Shown in pieces: positions 8,294-16,322 of a stretch of DNA of 64,000 nucleotides. The first letter of the stretch is position 1. Every line of letters begins with the position of its first letter. The stretch spans positions 215,906 through 279,905 of the forward strand of contig JAQGLY010000014.1 in the NCBI GenBank assembly GCA_028292625.1, written 5' to 3'. The stretch comes from Herbaspirillum sp. (GTDB lineage Bacteria; Pseudomonadota; Gammaproteobacteria; Burkholderiales; Burkholderiaceae_D). Below the pieces are notes generated by a model. It searched no databases and was not told where the DNA came from. It saw nothing but the letters and a program-made list of their open reading frames with translations. The position numbers and the translations under genes were made by a program.

Positions 8294-8615
8294 CACGGCG
8301 CGATAATCCTGGTGATGGCGTGGTAAAACAATGATATTGTTTGCTGCCCGGCATTACTTGGGCGAAAAAGCGGGGTGATGAACAAAAAACCAAAAAAAAG
8401 TTTCTGATAAATTTAGGCGTATTTGCAAGTAAATATCTTGTTTATTTAACCTCTTTTTGTAATCATGGAATTATTATTGCGCCGCAATAATTCTGGCGCA
8501 ATATTATTGTATTGCCGAAATCGACAATATTCAGTGCCGCGACGCGGGTATGGCGGGCACAGCAGGAGACACGCGTAGTTTGCAGAAGTCCAGCCTCCAA
8601 TTTTAGGGGAATGAA
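8294..8615 (+). other. Upstream region of the nucleotidyltransferase-manC pair
   Basis: This 322-base AT-rich stretch holds no gene. It contains the inverted-repeat group at 8468-8509 and long A and T runs at 8380-8460, consistent with a promoter and regulatory region for the downstream sugar-nucleotide genes. No U-tailed hairpin terminating the upstream operon was seen. Confidence 0.6.
8468..8509 (+). promoter_or_regulatory. Inverted-repeat operator group with two TATTRTTGCGCC copies
   Basis: GAATT-ATT-ATTGC (8468-8480) pairs with GCAATAATTC (8484-8493) around GCC. A third arm, GGCGCAATATTATTG (8495-8509), is complementary to the first arm as well. The motif TATTATTGCGCC is at 8472-8483 on plus, with a one-mismatch copy on minus at 8495-8506. 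The arrangement suggests a dimeric protein site or alternative RNA hairpins about 110 bases upstream of the start codon at 8616. Confidence 0.45.
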
Positions 8616-9782
8616 ATGAAAGCAATGATTCTCGCAGCAGGCAAAGGCACACGCGTGCGGCCTCTGACTTACGAACTGCCGAAACCGATGATCCCGATTC
8701 TGGGCAAGCCGGTCATGGAATATCTGGTCGAGCATCTGGTCAGATACGGTGTCTGCGACATTATGGTCAATGTCAGCTATCTGCATAAAAAAATCGAAGA
8801 CTATTTCGGCGAAGGGCAGCGTTTCGGCGCCCGCATCGGCTATTCCTTCGAAGGGTATCTGAACAACAGCGGGAACGTCATTCCCCAGCCTATCGGTTCG
8901 GCCGGCGGCATGAAGAAAATCCAGGAGTTCGGCGGGTTTTTCGACGAAACGACGCTGGTCATTTGCGGCGATGCATTGATCGATCTGGATATACAGTCGG
9001 CATTGTTCGAACATCGCCGCAAAGGCGCGATGGTGAGCATCGTCACCAAGGAAGTGCCGATGGAGCGCGTCTCCGATTACGGCATCGTGGTCGCGGATCC
9101 CGATGGCCGGGTGCTGTCGTTCCAGGAAAAGCCGAGTCAGAAAGAGGCCTTGTCGAACCTGGCCAGTGTCGGCATTTACATCATGGAGCCGGAAGCGCTG
9201 GCGCTGATTCCGAAAGATAAGATCTTCGATATCGGTTCCGATCTGTTTCCGTTGCTGGTGGAAAAGAAGGTGCCGTTTTTTGCGCAAAAGCGTTTTTTCA
9301 ATTGGATCGATATCGGCAATGTGACCGACTTCTGGTCGGTGCTGCAAAGCGTATTGAAGGGTGAAGTGGCCCAGATGCATATGCCCGGCACGCAAATTCG
9401 CGATGGCGTCTGGGCCGGTCTGAATACCCGTATCGATTGGGAGGGCACCGTCATCGAGGGACCGGTGTACATCGGTTCCGGCGTGCATATCGAGGCCGGC
9501 GCCCGGATCGTCGGGCCGACCTGGATCGGCCACGGCAGCCATGTCTGCGCCGATGCCGAGATCACGCGCAGTGTGCTGTTCGAATATACGCGGGTGGCGG
9601 CGGGCGCGAAGATTTCCGAAACCGTGGTTTGCAATCAGTACAGTACCAGCCGTGATGGTAGTATGCGGCATATTTCCGAACACGAAGACAGTGAATGGAA
9701 CGACTCGCGTGATCGCCGCGTGCGGCCGCGCAAGGAAATCGTGCAGGTAATCAAGAAAATGATGGAAAGCGAACCTTTGTGA
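8616..9782 (+). CDS. Sugar-nucleotide (NDP-hexose) pyrophosphorylase
   Basis: This 388-residue protein has the nucleotidyltransferase signature AMILAAGKGTRVRPLT at residues 3-18 and KPMIPILGKPVMEYL. It then has CGDALIDLD as the metal site, QEKPSQ, and a C-terminal left-handed beta-helix from about residue 255 (VWAGLNTRIDWEGTVIEGPVYIG). The architecture resembles mannose-1-phosphate guanylyltransferase (GMPP type) and glucose-1-phosphate pyrophosphorylases. Because ManC overlaps its 3' end, a GDP-mannose role would be redundant, so it may activate another hexose-1-phosphate. AGGGGA precedes the start by four to six bases. Confidence 0.82.
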   Translation: MKAMILAAGKGTRVRPLTYELPKPMIPILGKPVMEYLVEHLVRYGVCDIMVNVSYLHKKIEDYFGEGQRFGARIGYSFEGYLNNSGNVIPQPIGSAGGMKKIQEFGGFFDETTLVICGDALIDLDIQSALFEHRRKGAMVSIVTKEVPMERVSDYGIVVADPDGRVLSFQEKPSQKEALSNLASVGIYIMEPEALALIPKDKIFDIGSDLFPLLVEKKVPFFAQKRFFNWIDIGNVTDFWSVLQSVLKGEVAQMHMPGTQIRDGVWAGLNTRIDWEGTVIEGPVYIGSGVHIEAGARIVGPTWIGHGSHVCADAEITRSVLFEYTRVAAGAKISETVVCNQYSTSRDGSMRHISEHEDSEWNDSRDRRVRPRKEIVQVIKKMMESEPL

Positions 9783-11197
9783 AGATTTACCCCGTAGTCC
9801 TTTCCGGAGGCTCCGGTACCCGTTTGTGGCCATTGTCGCGGGCGGCCTTGCCCAAGCAATTGCTGGCGCTGGTGTCGGAGCAGACCATGTTGCAGGATAC
9901 CGTGCAGCGTGTCGATGGCTGGCCTGAAATGGCGGCTCCGACGTTCGTATGCGGTAACGATCATCGTTTCATGATTGCCGAGCAGTTGCGTGAAATCGGC
10001 GTCAAGCCGCTGGCCATCGTATTGGAGCCGCAAGGCAGGAATACGGCGCCGGCGGTCGCTGCCGCGGCGCAGGTGCTGCTGGGCCGCGACCCGGATGCCG
10101 TCATGTTGATATTGCCGGCCGATCATGTCATCACCGACGTCGCGGCGTTTCATGCCGCGGTGTCGCGCGCCGCGACGGCGGTCGAAGCGGGTGCGCTGGC
10201 GACTTTCGGCATTACGCCTTCGGCACCGGAAACCGGTTACGGTTATATCCGCCGCGGCAGGGCCCAGGAAGGCGCCGAAGGCTGTTACAAGGTCGACAGT
10301 TTCGTCGAAAAACCGGATCTGGAAACGGCGCGCAAATTCGCGGCCGACGACGCGTACTCATGGAACAGCGGCATGTTCCTGTTCAAGGCGCGCGATTATC
10401 TCGACGAGCTGCAAATCTTCCGGCCCGCAATGGCCGCGGCGGTCAGATCGGCGGTCGACAAAGCCTATAGCGATCTGGATTTTTGCCGCCTGGACGAAAC
10501 GGCTTTTGCCGAGTCGCCGTCCGAATCGATCGATTATGCCGTCATGGAAAATACCCGCAAGGCGGTCGTGGTGCCGGCCGATATCGGCTGGAGCGACGTC
10601 GGTTCATGGCATGCCTTGTGGGAAGTGCTGGACGGCGACGCCAACGGCAACGTGGTGCGCGGCGATGTCTATCTGGACGGCGTGAGCAACACGCTGGTGC
10701 GCGCGGAAAGCCGGGTGGTGGCGGTGCTCGGCGTGCAGGATCTGATTATCGTGGAAACCGACGATGCGATTCTGGTGACGCATAAGGACAAGGTGCAGGA
10801 CGTCAAAAAGATCGTCGATCATCTGAAGGAAAGCAAGCGCAGCGAGCATCTCCATCACAAGCGGGTATACCGCCCCTGGGGCAGTTACGAAAGCGTGGAC
10901 GCCGGCGATCGCTTTCAGGTCAAGCGCATCATCGTCAAGCCTGGCGAAAAGCTGTCGCTGCAAATGCATCACCATCGCGCGGAGCACTGGGTGGTGGTCA
11001 GCGGAGCGGCGCTGGTGACGCGCGGCGACGAAGTCAAACTGCTGAGCGAAAACGAGTCGATCTATCTGCCGATAGGCGTCACGCACCGATTGGAAAATCC
11101 GGGCAAATTGCCTTTGCATCTGATCGAAGTGCAATCGGGCAGTTATCTGGGCGAAGACGATATTGTGCGTTTCGAGGACGTCTACCAGCGCACCTGA
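9779..11197 (+). CDS. manC: Mannose-1-phosphate guanylyltransferase / mannose-6-phosphate isomerase
   Basis: The 472-residue length matches CpsB/ManC/AlgA type II bifunctional enzymes, which make GDP-mannose. The N-terminal pyrophosphorylase signature LSGGSGTRLWPLSR is at about residues 8-21 and FVEKPD is near 178. The C-terminal cupin isomerase domain starts at RPWGSYE near 364 and includes LQMHHHRAEHWVVVSG with the metal-binding histidines. It starts at GTG 9779, overlapping the previous stop (GTGA), so the pair is translationally coupled. A strong terminator follows at 11244. Confidence 0.93.
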   Translation: MKIYPVVLSGGSGTRLWPLSRAALPKQLLALVSEQTMLQDTVQRVDGWPEMAAPTFVCGNDHRFMIAEQLREIGVKPLAIVLEPQGRNTAPAVAAAAQVLLGRDPDAVMLILPADHVITDVAAFHAAVSRAATAVEAGALATFGITPSAPETGYGYIRRGRAQEGAEGCYKVDSFVEKPDLETARKFAADDAYSWNSGMFLFKARDYLDELQIFRPAMAAAVRSAVDKAYSDLDFCRLDETAFAESPSESIDYAVMENTRKAVVVPADIGWSDVGSWHALWEVLDGDANGNVVRGDVYLDGVSNTLVRAESRVVAVLGVQDLIIVETDDAILVTHKDKVQDVKKIVDHLKESKRSEHLHHKRVYRPWGSYESVDAGDRFQVKRIIVKPGEKLSLQMHHHRAEHWVVVSGAALVTRGDEVKLLSENESIYLPIGVTHRLENPGKLPLHLIEVQSGSYLGEDDIVRFEDVYQRT

Positions 11198-11243
11198 TCG
11201 AAGCGGGCAGCGCTGAAACGGTATCGGAAACGGTTTTGAATGT

Positions 11244-11282
11244 AAAAAATCTGCCAGGGGTTTGTCCCTGGCGGATTTTTTT
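11244..11282 (+). terminator. Rho-independent terminator after manC
   Basis: AAAAATCTGCCAGGG pairs with CCCTGGCGGATTTTT around GTTTGT with a single mismatch, followed by a T run. The A-run/T-run symmetry lets it serve both manC and the convergent PEP-CTERM gene. Confidence 0.92.
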
Positions 11283-11315
11283 ATGTCACTGCAAAGCGAA
11301 CAGTCGATCCGAGGA

Positions 11316-11885
11316 TTAAGCTGCGAACATACCCATTGGCGGTGCTGCGTCTTTGTTTCGACGACGACGCGTGGCTGCGAAACCGACTAAAGCCAGACCG
11401 CCCAGCATCATCGCCGTGGTCGATGCTTCTGGAACCGGCGATACGTTGATGTTGCCGCCGAAGCTGCCGCCATTAGTGCCAGTCACCGTTCCCAACACCG
11501 CCAGCGTGTAATTGCCGATTCCCAGATTCGATGCCGTCAGAGTCCAGGAGGACAGCGGGGCGGCTGAGACAGCAGTGCCGTTTAACACTGTACTGGTGGT
11601 GCTATTGGTCAGTGTAAAGCCGGTGATGTCCATTCCGGCAACGCTGCCCAGGGCGATTGAAATAACTGACGCGGATAGAGCGGACGGTTGAGTAATGGCG
11701 AAGGTGAAATCCTCGTCAAAAGTCAGGCCTTTAGCCGCCGCTCCGAGCGTCGCACCGAAGTTCTGCGAAGATGCGGTGGTGCTGAACACGAGTGGTTGGG
11801 TAATGTTAAGGGTTGCCGCGCTGGCGGCTGCGCCTGAAACTAACAGGCTCGTTGCAACCAGCATGCCAATGAGGGTTTTGCGCAT
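11316..11885 (-). CDS. PEP-CTERM sorting domain surface protein
   Basis: A 189-residue secreted protein. Residues 1-23 form a Sec signal peptide (hydrophobic LIGMLVATSLLVSGAAASA). A Ser/Thr/Gly-rich body follows, including TFDEDFTF near residue 56. The C-terminus has the tripartite sorting signal: VPEAS near 157, a hydrophobic helix MMLGGLALVGFAA, and the basic cluster TRRRRN. Such proteins are processed by exosortase and usually work with an exopolysaccharide in floc or biofilm formation. The start at 11885 has GGAG nine bases upstream. Its place beside the polysaccharide genes fits; no exosortase is in this window, so it must lie elsewhere. Confidence 0.88.
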   Translation of the reverse strand: MRKTLIGMLVATSLLVSGAAASAATLNITQPLVFSTTASSQNFGATLGAAAKGLTFDEDFTFAITQPSALSASVISIALGSVAGMDITGFTLTNSTTSTVLNGTAVSAAPLSSWTLTASNLGIGNYTLAVLGTVTGTNGGSFGGNINVSPVPEASTTAMMLGGLALVGFAATRRRRNKDAAPPMGMFAA

Positions 11886-12574
11886 GGTTTGATTCTCCAA
11901 TGAAATAAAAAACATCTCTACTCCCCTGAAATGATAGTAAATTTGCTTACAACACATTTTCACTATCTACAAAGATGCATGCTGTATCGGTCAAAAAATC
12001 GGTCAGCAATTTTAAAGGCACATTTCTGTGTCCCATCCTCCCCAATGTTGACTAAAGTATAACATTTTCAAGCTTTTTTTCTATGATTTTATTGTTGTTT
12101 TCATAATATGTTGTTTAAAAATCAATTGGTATTTTGCAAGCATCCATCGAAAAATAAACCGGGTTTTTAACGGATTTTAGGCGAACTTGATGCGGGTTTG
12201 CAAATTTAAAGATTAGTTCCCGGTAATGGGAAATTTCTTTATTGATGCTTTTCAGGAAGCAATCTGCGGAATAGGGCTGCCCATCGGGCATCCAGCACAA
12301 GCGGCAGAGCGCTAGGATTTCATGAGGGCAAATCAGATAAGAAAACTCCGAATTTAGACTTCACCTGCAAGGATTGTCTTGTCCAGCTGAAAAGCCTGAT
12401 GCACTATTTGGTGCGGTTTCATTATTAACTGCTCTGAATTCAGTGTGGACTCAGCCAGAAATCGGTTTTTCGGGCCGGATCTGCGGCGCCCTCAAACGCT
12501 GCTTACCTATTCAAATAATAAATACGGCTGTTTTCCACGTAAATGCTCATACATTTGCCCAGGAGACAATTCCC
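11886..12574. other. AT-rich gene-free stretch
   Basis: This 689-base stretch is lower in GC than the flanks, especially 12040-12330. It separates divergent genes, so promoters for the PEP-CTERM gene and the WYL-like gene should be here. Open frames inside (for example 12115-12300 minus) start at TTG without a ribosome site and match nothing I recognise. I searched the minus strand near 11890-12000 for a sigma-54 signature, common for PEP-CTERM genes, and found none. Confidence 0.55.
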
Positions 12575-13030
12575 ATGTATCGATTAGCAAAGCAATCCCC
12601 GTTTTTGCGCATGCGTGAACAGTCGTGCTGCGAACGACCGGCGTTGACGCTGCAGACGCCGGTGTCGCACATCAACATCGAACTTCCGGACCGTATCCGG
12701 TTTCGCTATCCGGATGCCGACGGCCGCGATATGACGCAGGACGTGGAGGTGCGCGTGCTCGGGGAGAATGCGCATGGCGTTTGCTTTCTGACCGGCGTGA
12801 GCGCATCGGCCAGCGCCGCCAAGCCGCAAGAACCCGGCAATGCGATGGCGTTCCGCATCGATACGATCGCAGGCCCGATCACGCGGGTAAGCACCGCGGA
12901 AGTATTGCCCGTGCACGCGTGGGAACGACGCGTCAGGCGGCGCTTTGCGATGGACCGCGATACCGACGCTTTACCCTTGAGCAGCATGCTCATTGCCGCC
13001 CGGCAAAACAGCCCCGACACGCCTGAATGA
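12575..13030 (+). CDS. Small stand-alone WYL-like domain protein (tentative)
   Basis: A 151-residue protein with a clear AGGAGA ribosome site before the ATG at 12575. Residues about 35-115 read like a WYL domain: RIRFRYPDADGR, a middle strand VEVRVLGENAHGVCFLTG, and FRIDTIAGPITRVSTAEVL at the end, corresponding to the Arg/Phe-rich FRxDRI motif of that fold. No helix-turn-helix is present, so if WYL, it would be a ligand-sensing partner rather than a DNA-binding regulator. The domain call is by eye and uncertain. It sits 68 bases upstream of an HDOD gene in the same direction. Confidence 0.55.
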   Translation: MYRLAKQSPFLRMREQSCCERPALTLQTPVSHINIELPDRIRFRYPDADGRDMTQDVEVRVLGENAHGVCFLTGVSASASAAKPQEPGNAMAFRIDTIAGPITRVSTAEVLPVHAWERRVRRRFAMDRDTDALPLSSMLIAARQNSPDTPE

Positions 13031-13098
13031 ATCTGCTATATTGCGAATGCCGTCATGCTCGTTGACACCTCGTCGGGGCCGGTCTTTAGAGTTTCTTC

Positions 13099-13935
13099 AT
13101 GGACAAACTAAACGCCTTCCGGATTATTGCCGCGCAAGCCTCGCGCGGGGAATTGATTTTTCCGACCAATGTCGATGCCTCCCTCAGACTCCAGCAGGCG
13201 CTGGAAGATCCCGACTGCCATCTGGAGGCGGCCGCCAAGCTGGTGTTGATCGAGCCGCTGGTGTCGGCCCGGGCGGTGGCGATCGCCAATTCGGTCGCAT
13301 ACAACCGGTCCGGTGCCGAGATATCGAGCGTGCGCGCGGCGGTCATGCGGCTGGGCTTTGGCACGCTGCACTCGCTGGTGTCGGCGGTGATGGTGCGGCA
13401 ACTCACGGCGAAGGTGAGCGATCCGGTGCTGAAAGTGAAGGCGGCGCATCTGTGGGAGCATACGGCGCATGTGGCGGCCTTGTCGCAGGTGCTGGCGAAA
13501 CGCCTGACGCGCATCGATCCCGAGACGGCGATGTTCGCCGGTATCGTGCATGAAGTCGGCGGTTTTTATTTATTGTCGCGCGCGGAGGAGTTTCCGGGTT
13601 TGCTGGACGGCGATTCCGAAGATTGGGCGGAGTACGGAGAAAAGGTCATCGGCCGCGGCGTCCTGAAAAAGCTGGACGTGCCCGCGACGGTAGCGGCGGC
13701 GGTGGAGTCGCTGTGGACCGGCGTCGGGGCGCAGGCGCCGAAAACGTTGGGCGACATTCTGTTCCTGGCCAATCAGCTGTCTCCGGTAGGGTCGCCGCTG
13801 CATCCGGACATCGACGTGCCGATCGCACAGGCCCTGTCGCCGCTGGAAATCGTGATCGACGGCGTGTCGCTGAGCAGCATTCTCGAAGACAGCGCGGAAG
13901 AAATAAAATCGCTAACCGCCGCGCTTATTTTTTAA
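13099..13935 (+). CDS. HDOD domain protein
   Basis: This 278-residue protein fits the HDOD family (PF08668), degenerate HD-type proteins linked to signalling and stress responses. Visible family features are SARAVAIANSVAYN (residues about 55-68), the GFGTLHSLV segment, LWEHTAHVAALSQVLAKR, and FAGIVHEVGGFYLL, where HEVG replaces the HDIG of true HD phosphohydrolases. No effector domain is attached. The ribosome site is weak (TAGAG). No catalytic activity is expected because the metal ligands are incomplete. Confidence 0.82.
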   Translation: MDKLNAFRIIAAQASRGELIFPTNVDASLRLQQALEDPDCHLEAAAKLVLIEPLVSARAVAIANSVAYNRSGAEISSVRAAVMRLGFGTLHSLVSAVMVRQLTAKVSDPVLKVKAAHLWEHTAHVAALSQVLAKRLTRIDPETAMFAGIVHEVGGFYLLSRAEEFPGLLDGDSEDWAEYGEKVIGRGVLKKLDVPATVAAAVESLWTGVGAQAPKTLGDILFLANQLSPVGSPLHPDIDVPIAQALSPLEIVIDGVSLSSILEDSAEEIKSLTAALIF

Positions 13936-13970
13936 GCCCATTCCGACGGATCCGATTCGGGCTTCATACC

Positions 13971-14477
13971 TCAAAGTCTTCCGTACCCGCCGCCGGCCCA
14001 GGCAGAGGCGCTTTCACGCGTCAGACGAAACGTCGGTGAGACTTTCGTCTCCGCGATGATTTCCCGGGATTGATCGTAGGCGGTCAGCGTGCCGTATGGC
14101 TCAAATTCGTCCGGCGTGATGACCAGTTCGACATTGACCGCATCCGGTCCGACATCGATGCTGATCTGTTTATGCAGCTGGGCATATCGTTGCTGTTCAT
14201 GACGACGTATCACCTCGGAGGCGGTTTTGACCAGCGTCAGGAACGCCGAGACGTCCAGCGGCTTCGGATCGACCTTATTGCGACCCATGGTCCAGGGCCC
14301 CACCAAAGCGGGTTCCTCATTGCCGCCTTTATACATTTCAACTGCCCAGCCCTCGCCGTCATCGTTTCTGATGACTTTTGCGGTCCAGCCGCGGTCCTGC
14401 CAAAGCCGTGGTTCGTGAATTTCAGGAAATGCCTGCTCTGAGGCGGAGTTTTCGATATCGGTCATATTTATCGCCAT
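13971..14477 (-). CDS. Hypothetical protein
   Basis: A 168-residue soluble protein beginning MAINMTDIENS, with a Trp-rich stretch (RLWQDRGWTAKVIRNDDGEGW, about 25-45) and a Lys/Asp-rich middle. It has no signal peptide or membrane segment, and I do not recognise the family. Starts at 14477 and 14465 are both possible; neither has a strong ribosome site. It is convergent with the HDOD gene and divergent from the TPR-methyltransferase gene. Codon use is like its neighbours, so it is likely a real gene. Confidence 0.65.
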   Translation of the reverse strand: MAINMTDIENSASEQAFPEIHEPRLWQDRGWTAKVIRNDDGEGWAVEMYKGGNEEPALVGPWTMGRNKVDPKPLDVSAFLTLVKTASEVIRRHEQQRYAQLHKQISIDVGPDAVNVELVITPDEFEPYGTLTAYDQSREIIAETKVSPTFRLTRESASAWAGGGYGRL

Positions 14478-14613
14478 TGAAATAATTCGGGGCCCGGTCT
14501 CCGATCGGAATCGGCGCATTGCCCATAGGCCCGCTATCATAGCGGAATGCCGGCGCGTGGGGCGACGACGATTCCGCGCGGCCTTTACCGAACAATTTTT
14601 GAATGCATCCCCT

Positions 14614-15939
14614 ATGAATATGGAACCGCTTGTGAATCGGCTGCTGGAGCCGGCGATCCGGCATCATCTTGCCGGACGCCATGAGCAGGCCGAAGCGCTG
14701 TATCGCGCAACGATGGCCGATCATCCCGCATCGGCGGCCCCCAAATACTGGCTGGGGTTCATGCTTCAGCAAACCGGGCGGCTGGACGAGGCCGGCGTAT
14801 TGATCAGCGAGTCTTTGCAACTGGACGATACGCATGCGGAGTGGCACTACAATTTCGGCATATTGCTGTCGCGGCAGGACAAGACGGAGCAGGGCATACA
14901 GGCATTCCTGGACGCCATTGCGCTGGACCCGCGGAATTATTTCAGCTGGACCAACCTGGGTTCGCTCTACGAAAAAATCGGCGACACGGCCAAGGCCGAG
15001 CAGGCGTATGCAATGGCGGCGCAACTCGACCCGGATTGTCCAGACGCCTTCTATCTGCTGTCTTCATTGTGCGTCGACCAGAAGCGTTTCCGGGAGGCGA
15101 CGCATTTTCATAACCTGGGCTTTATCGCCGGCCCGCGCGAGGACAAGCCGCGCATCAAATTGAGTCATGCCTATTACGCATTGGGCCGCATCGAGGACGC
15201 CGTGGGGCTGATCGATGCATGGCTGGCGGAACAGCCGGACGAGCCGGTGGCGCAGCATCTGGCGATCGCCTATAAAGGCTTGCCTGCGCCTCCGCGATGC
15301 GCCGACGATTATGTGGAATCGACTTTCGACGATTTTGCCGCGAACTTCGAAACCACTTTATCGAAATTAAAATACGCAGGTCCGCAAGCGCTTAACGAGG
15401 TATTGAAAACGCTGGCGTTCGCGCCGGGCAGCATGCGGAGCTTGGATCTGGGATGCGGCACCGGACTCGGCGGCATTTGTTTGAAGCCGATATCGTCGTT
15501 GCTGGAAGGGGTGGATCTGAGCGGGCGCATGCTTGACGAGGCGCGGCGGAAGGGGATTTACGATCGTTTGACGAAATCCGAAATCGGCCTGTTTCTGACG
15601 CATTCGACCGGCTCGGATCGGCAATACGATCTGATCGTCTGCATGGATACCCTGATTTATTTCGGTGCGCTCGAACAGCTGCTGGCGGCAATATCGGCCA
15701 GGCTCAAGCCGGGCGGATGGACGGTGCTGACCATCGAAACCCTCGCCGGCGGACCGGAGGCGACAGCCGATTATCATTTGAATAGCAGCGGCCGCTATAG
15801 CCATCGGGGGGCGTATGTCTCGCGGTTGCTGCTGGCGAACGGTTTCGAGCCGCCCATCGCGTCCGATCTAACGATCCGTATGGAGGCCGGATCGCCGGTC
15901 GCCGGACAAATCTTGCGCGCCCGCAAGCGCGCTGATTGA
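14614..15939 (+). CDS. TPR-repeat protein fused to a class I SAM methyltransferase
   Basis: A 441-residue protein. Residues about 5-230 are tetratricopeptide repeats, with units such as AEWHYNFGILLSRQDKTEQG and YFSWTNLGSLYEKIGDTAKAEQ (first residues only are diagnostic). Residues about 250-441 form a Rossmann methyltransferase with the SAM-binding motif LDLGCGTGLGG near 290, GVDLSGRML, and LIVCMDTLIYFG. The linker YVESTFDDFAANFE is typical of TPR-methyltransferases of this group. The substrate is unknown. The start at 14614 (or 14620) lacks a strong ribosome site. Confidence 0.82.
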   Translation: MNMEPLVNRLLEPAIRHHLAGRHEQAEALYRATMADHPASAAPKYWLGFMLQQTGRLDEAGVLISESLQLDDTHAEWHYNFGILLSRQDKTEQGIQAFLDAIALDPRNYFSWTNLGSLYEKIGDTAKAEQAYAMAAQLDPDCPDAFYLLSSLCVDQKRFREATHFHNLGFIAGPREDKPRIKLSHAYYALGRIEDAVGLIDAWLAEQPDEPVAQHLAIAYKGLPAPPRCADDYVESTFDDFAANFETTLSKLKYAGPQALNEVLKTLAFAPGSMRSLDLGCGTGLGGICLKPISSLLEGVDLSGRMLDEARRKGIYDRLTKSEIGLFLTHSTGSDRQYDLIVCMDTLIYFGALEQLLAAISARLKPGGWTVLTIETLAGGPEATADYHLNSSGRYSHRGAYVSRLLLANGFEPPIASDLTIRMEAGSPVAGQILRARKRAD

Positions 15940-15958
15940 TTGGCAGCGATCGATACGC

Positions 15959-16207
15959 TCAGTCCCGGCTTTTGCCGCCGGCGCCGGTTTTTCCGACCGT
16001 ATTGGAGTTCTGGTGATCTTTGGAGGCTGGCGCGGTTTCCGGCGCTTTTTCGATACGCGTGATATTGGACACGGACACCGGATCGCTGGCCGGAAACGAC
16101 AAGGCATTGGCCGCGTCCAGCGCCATCTCGTCAGGGGTGTCGAGGACTTGCTCACAATTTTCCGGATCGGGTTTTTGGGCCGGTTTCGACTGCTCTTTGT
16201 TTGGCAT
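15959..16207 (-). CDS. Small hypothetical protein
   Basis: An 82-residue hydrophilic protein preceded by a textbook GGAGG six bases before the ATG at 16207, which selects this start over the longer frame. It is rich in Pro, Lys, Glu and Asn and probably disordered at both ends, with a central DEMALDAANALSFPASDPVSV segment. That central pattern occurs in small proteobacterial proteins of unknown function. It ends 19 bases from the convergent methyltransferase gene. Confidence 0.7.
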   Translation of the reverse strand: MPNKEQSKPAQKPDPENCEQVLDTPDEMALDAANALSFPASDPVSVSNITRIEKAPETAPASKDHQNSNTVGKTGAGGKSRD

Positions 16208-16322
16208 GGCAACCTCCGTCATAGAATAAATCAAGCATAATCCCGGCCCCGATTGGCTTCGTATCGGCGTTAGTCTGAACGCCATGTAAGACAAACACGG
16301 CGGGCACTGCCGGGCTTGACGA

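Noticed and set aside
8491..8520. Sigma-54 promoter TGGCGC...TTGCC
   Set aside because: The GG and GC elements are too far apart (more than the required ten bases).
11886..12060. Sigma-54 promoter for the PEP-CTERM gene
   Set aside because: I looked for TGGCAC-N5-TTGC on the minus strand and found only GTGCC-like fragments with wrong spacing.
12115..12300. 61-codon minus-strand frame in the AT-rich gap
   Set aside because: TTG start, no ribosome site, and no recognised motif. I treat it as noise, though a degenerate gene cannot be excluded.
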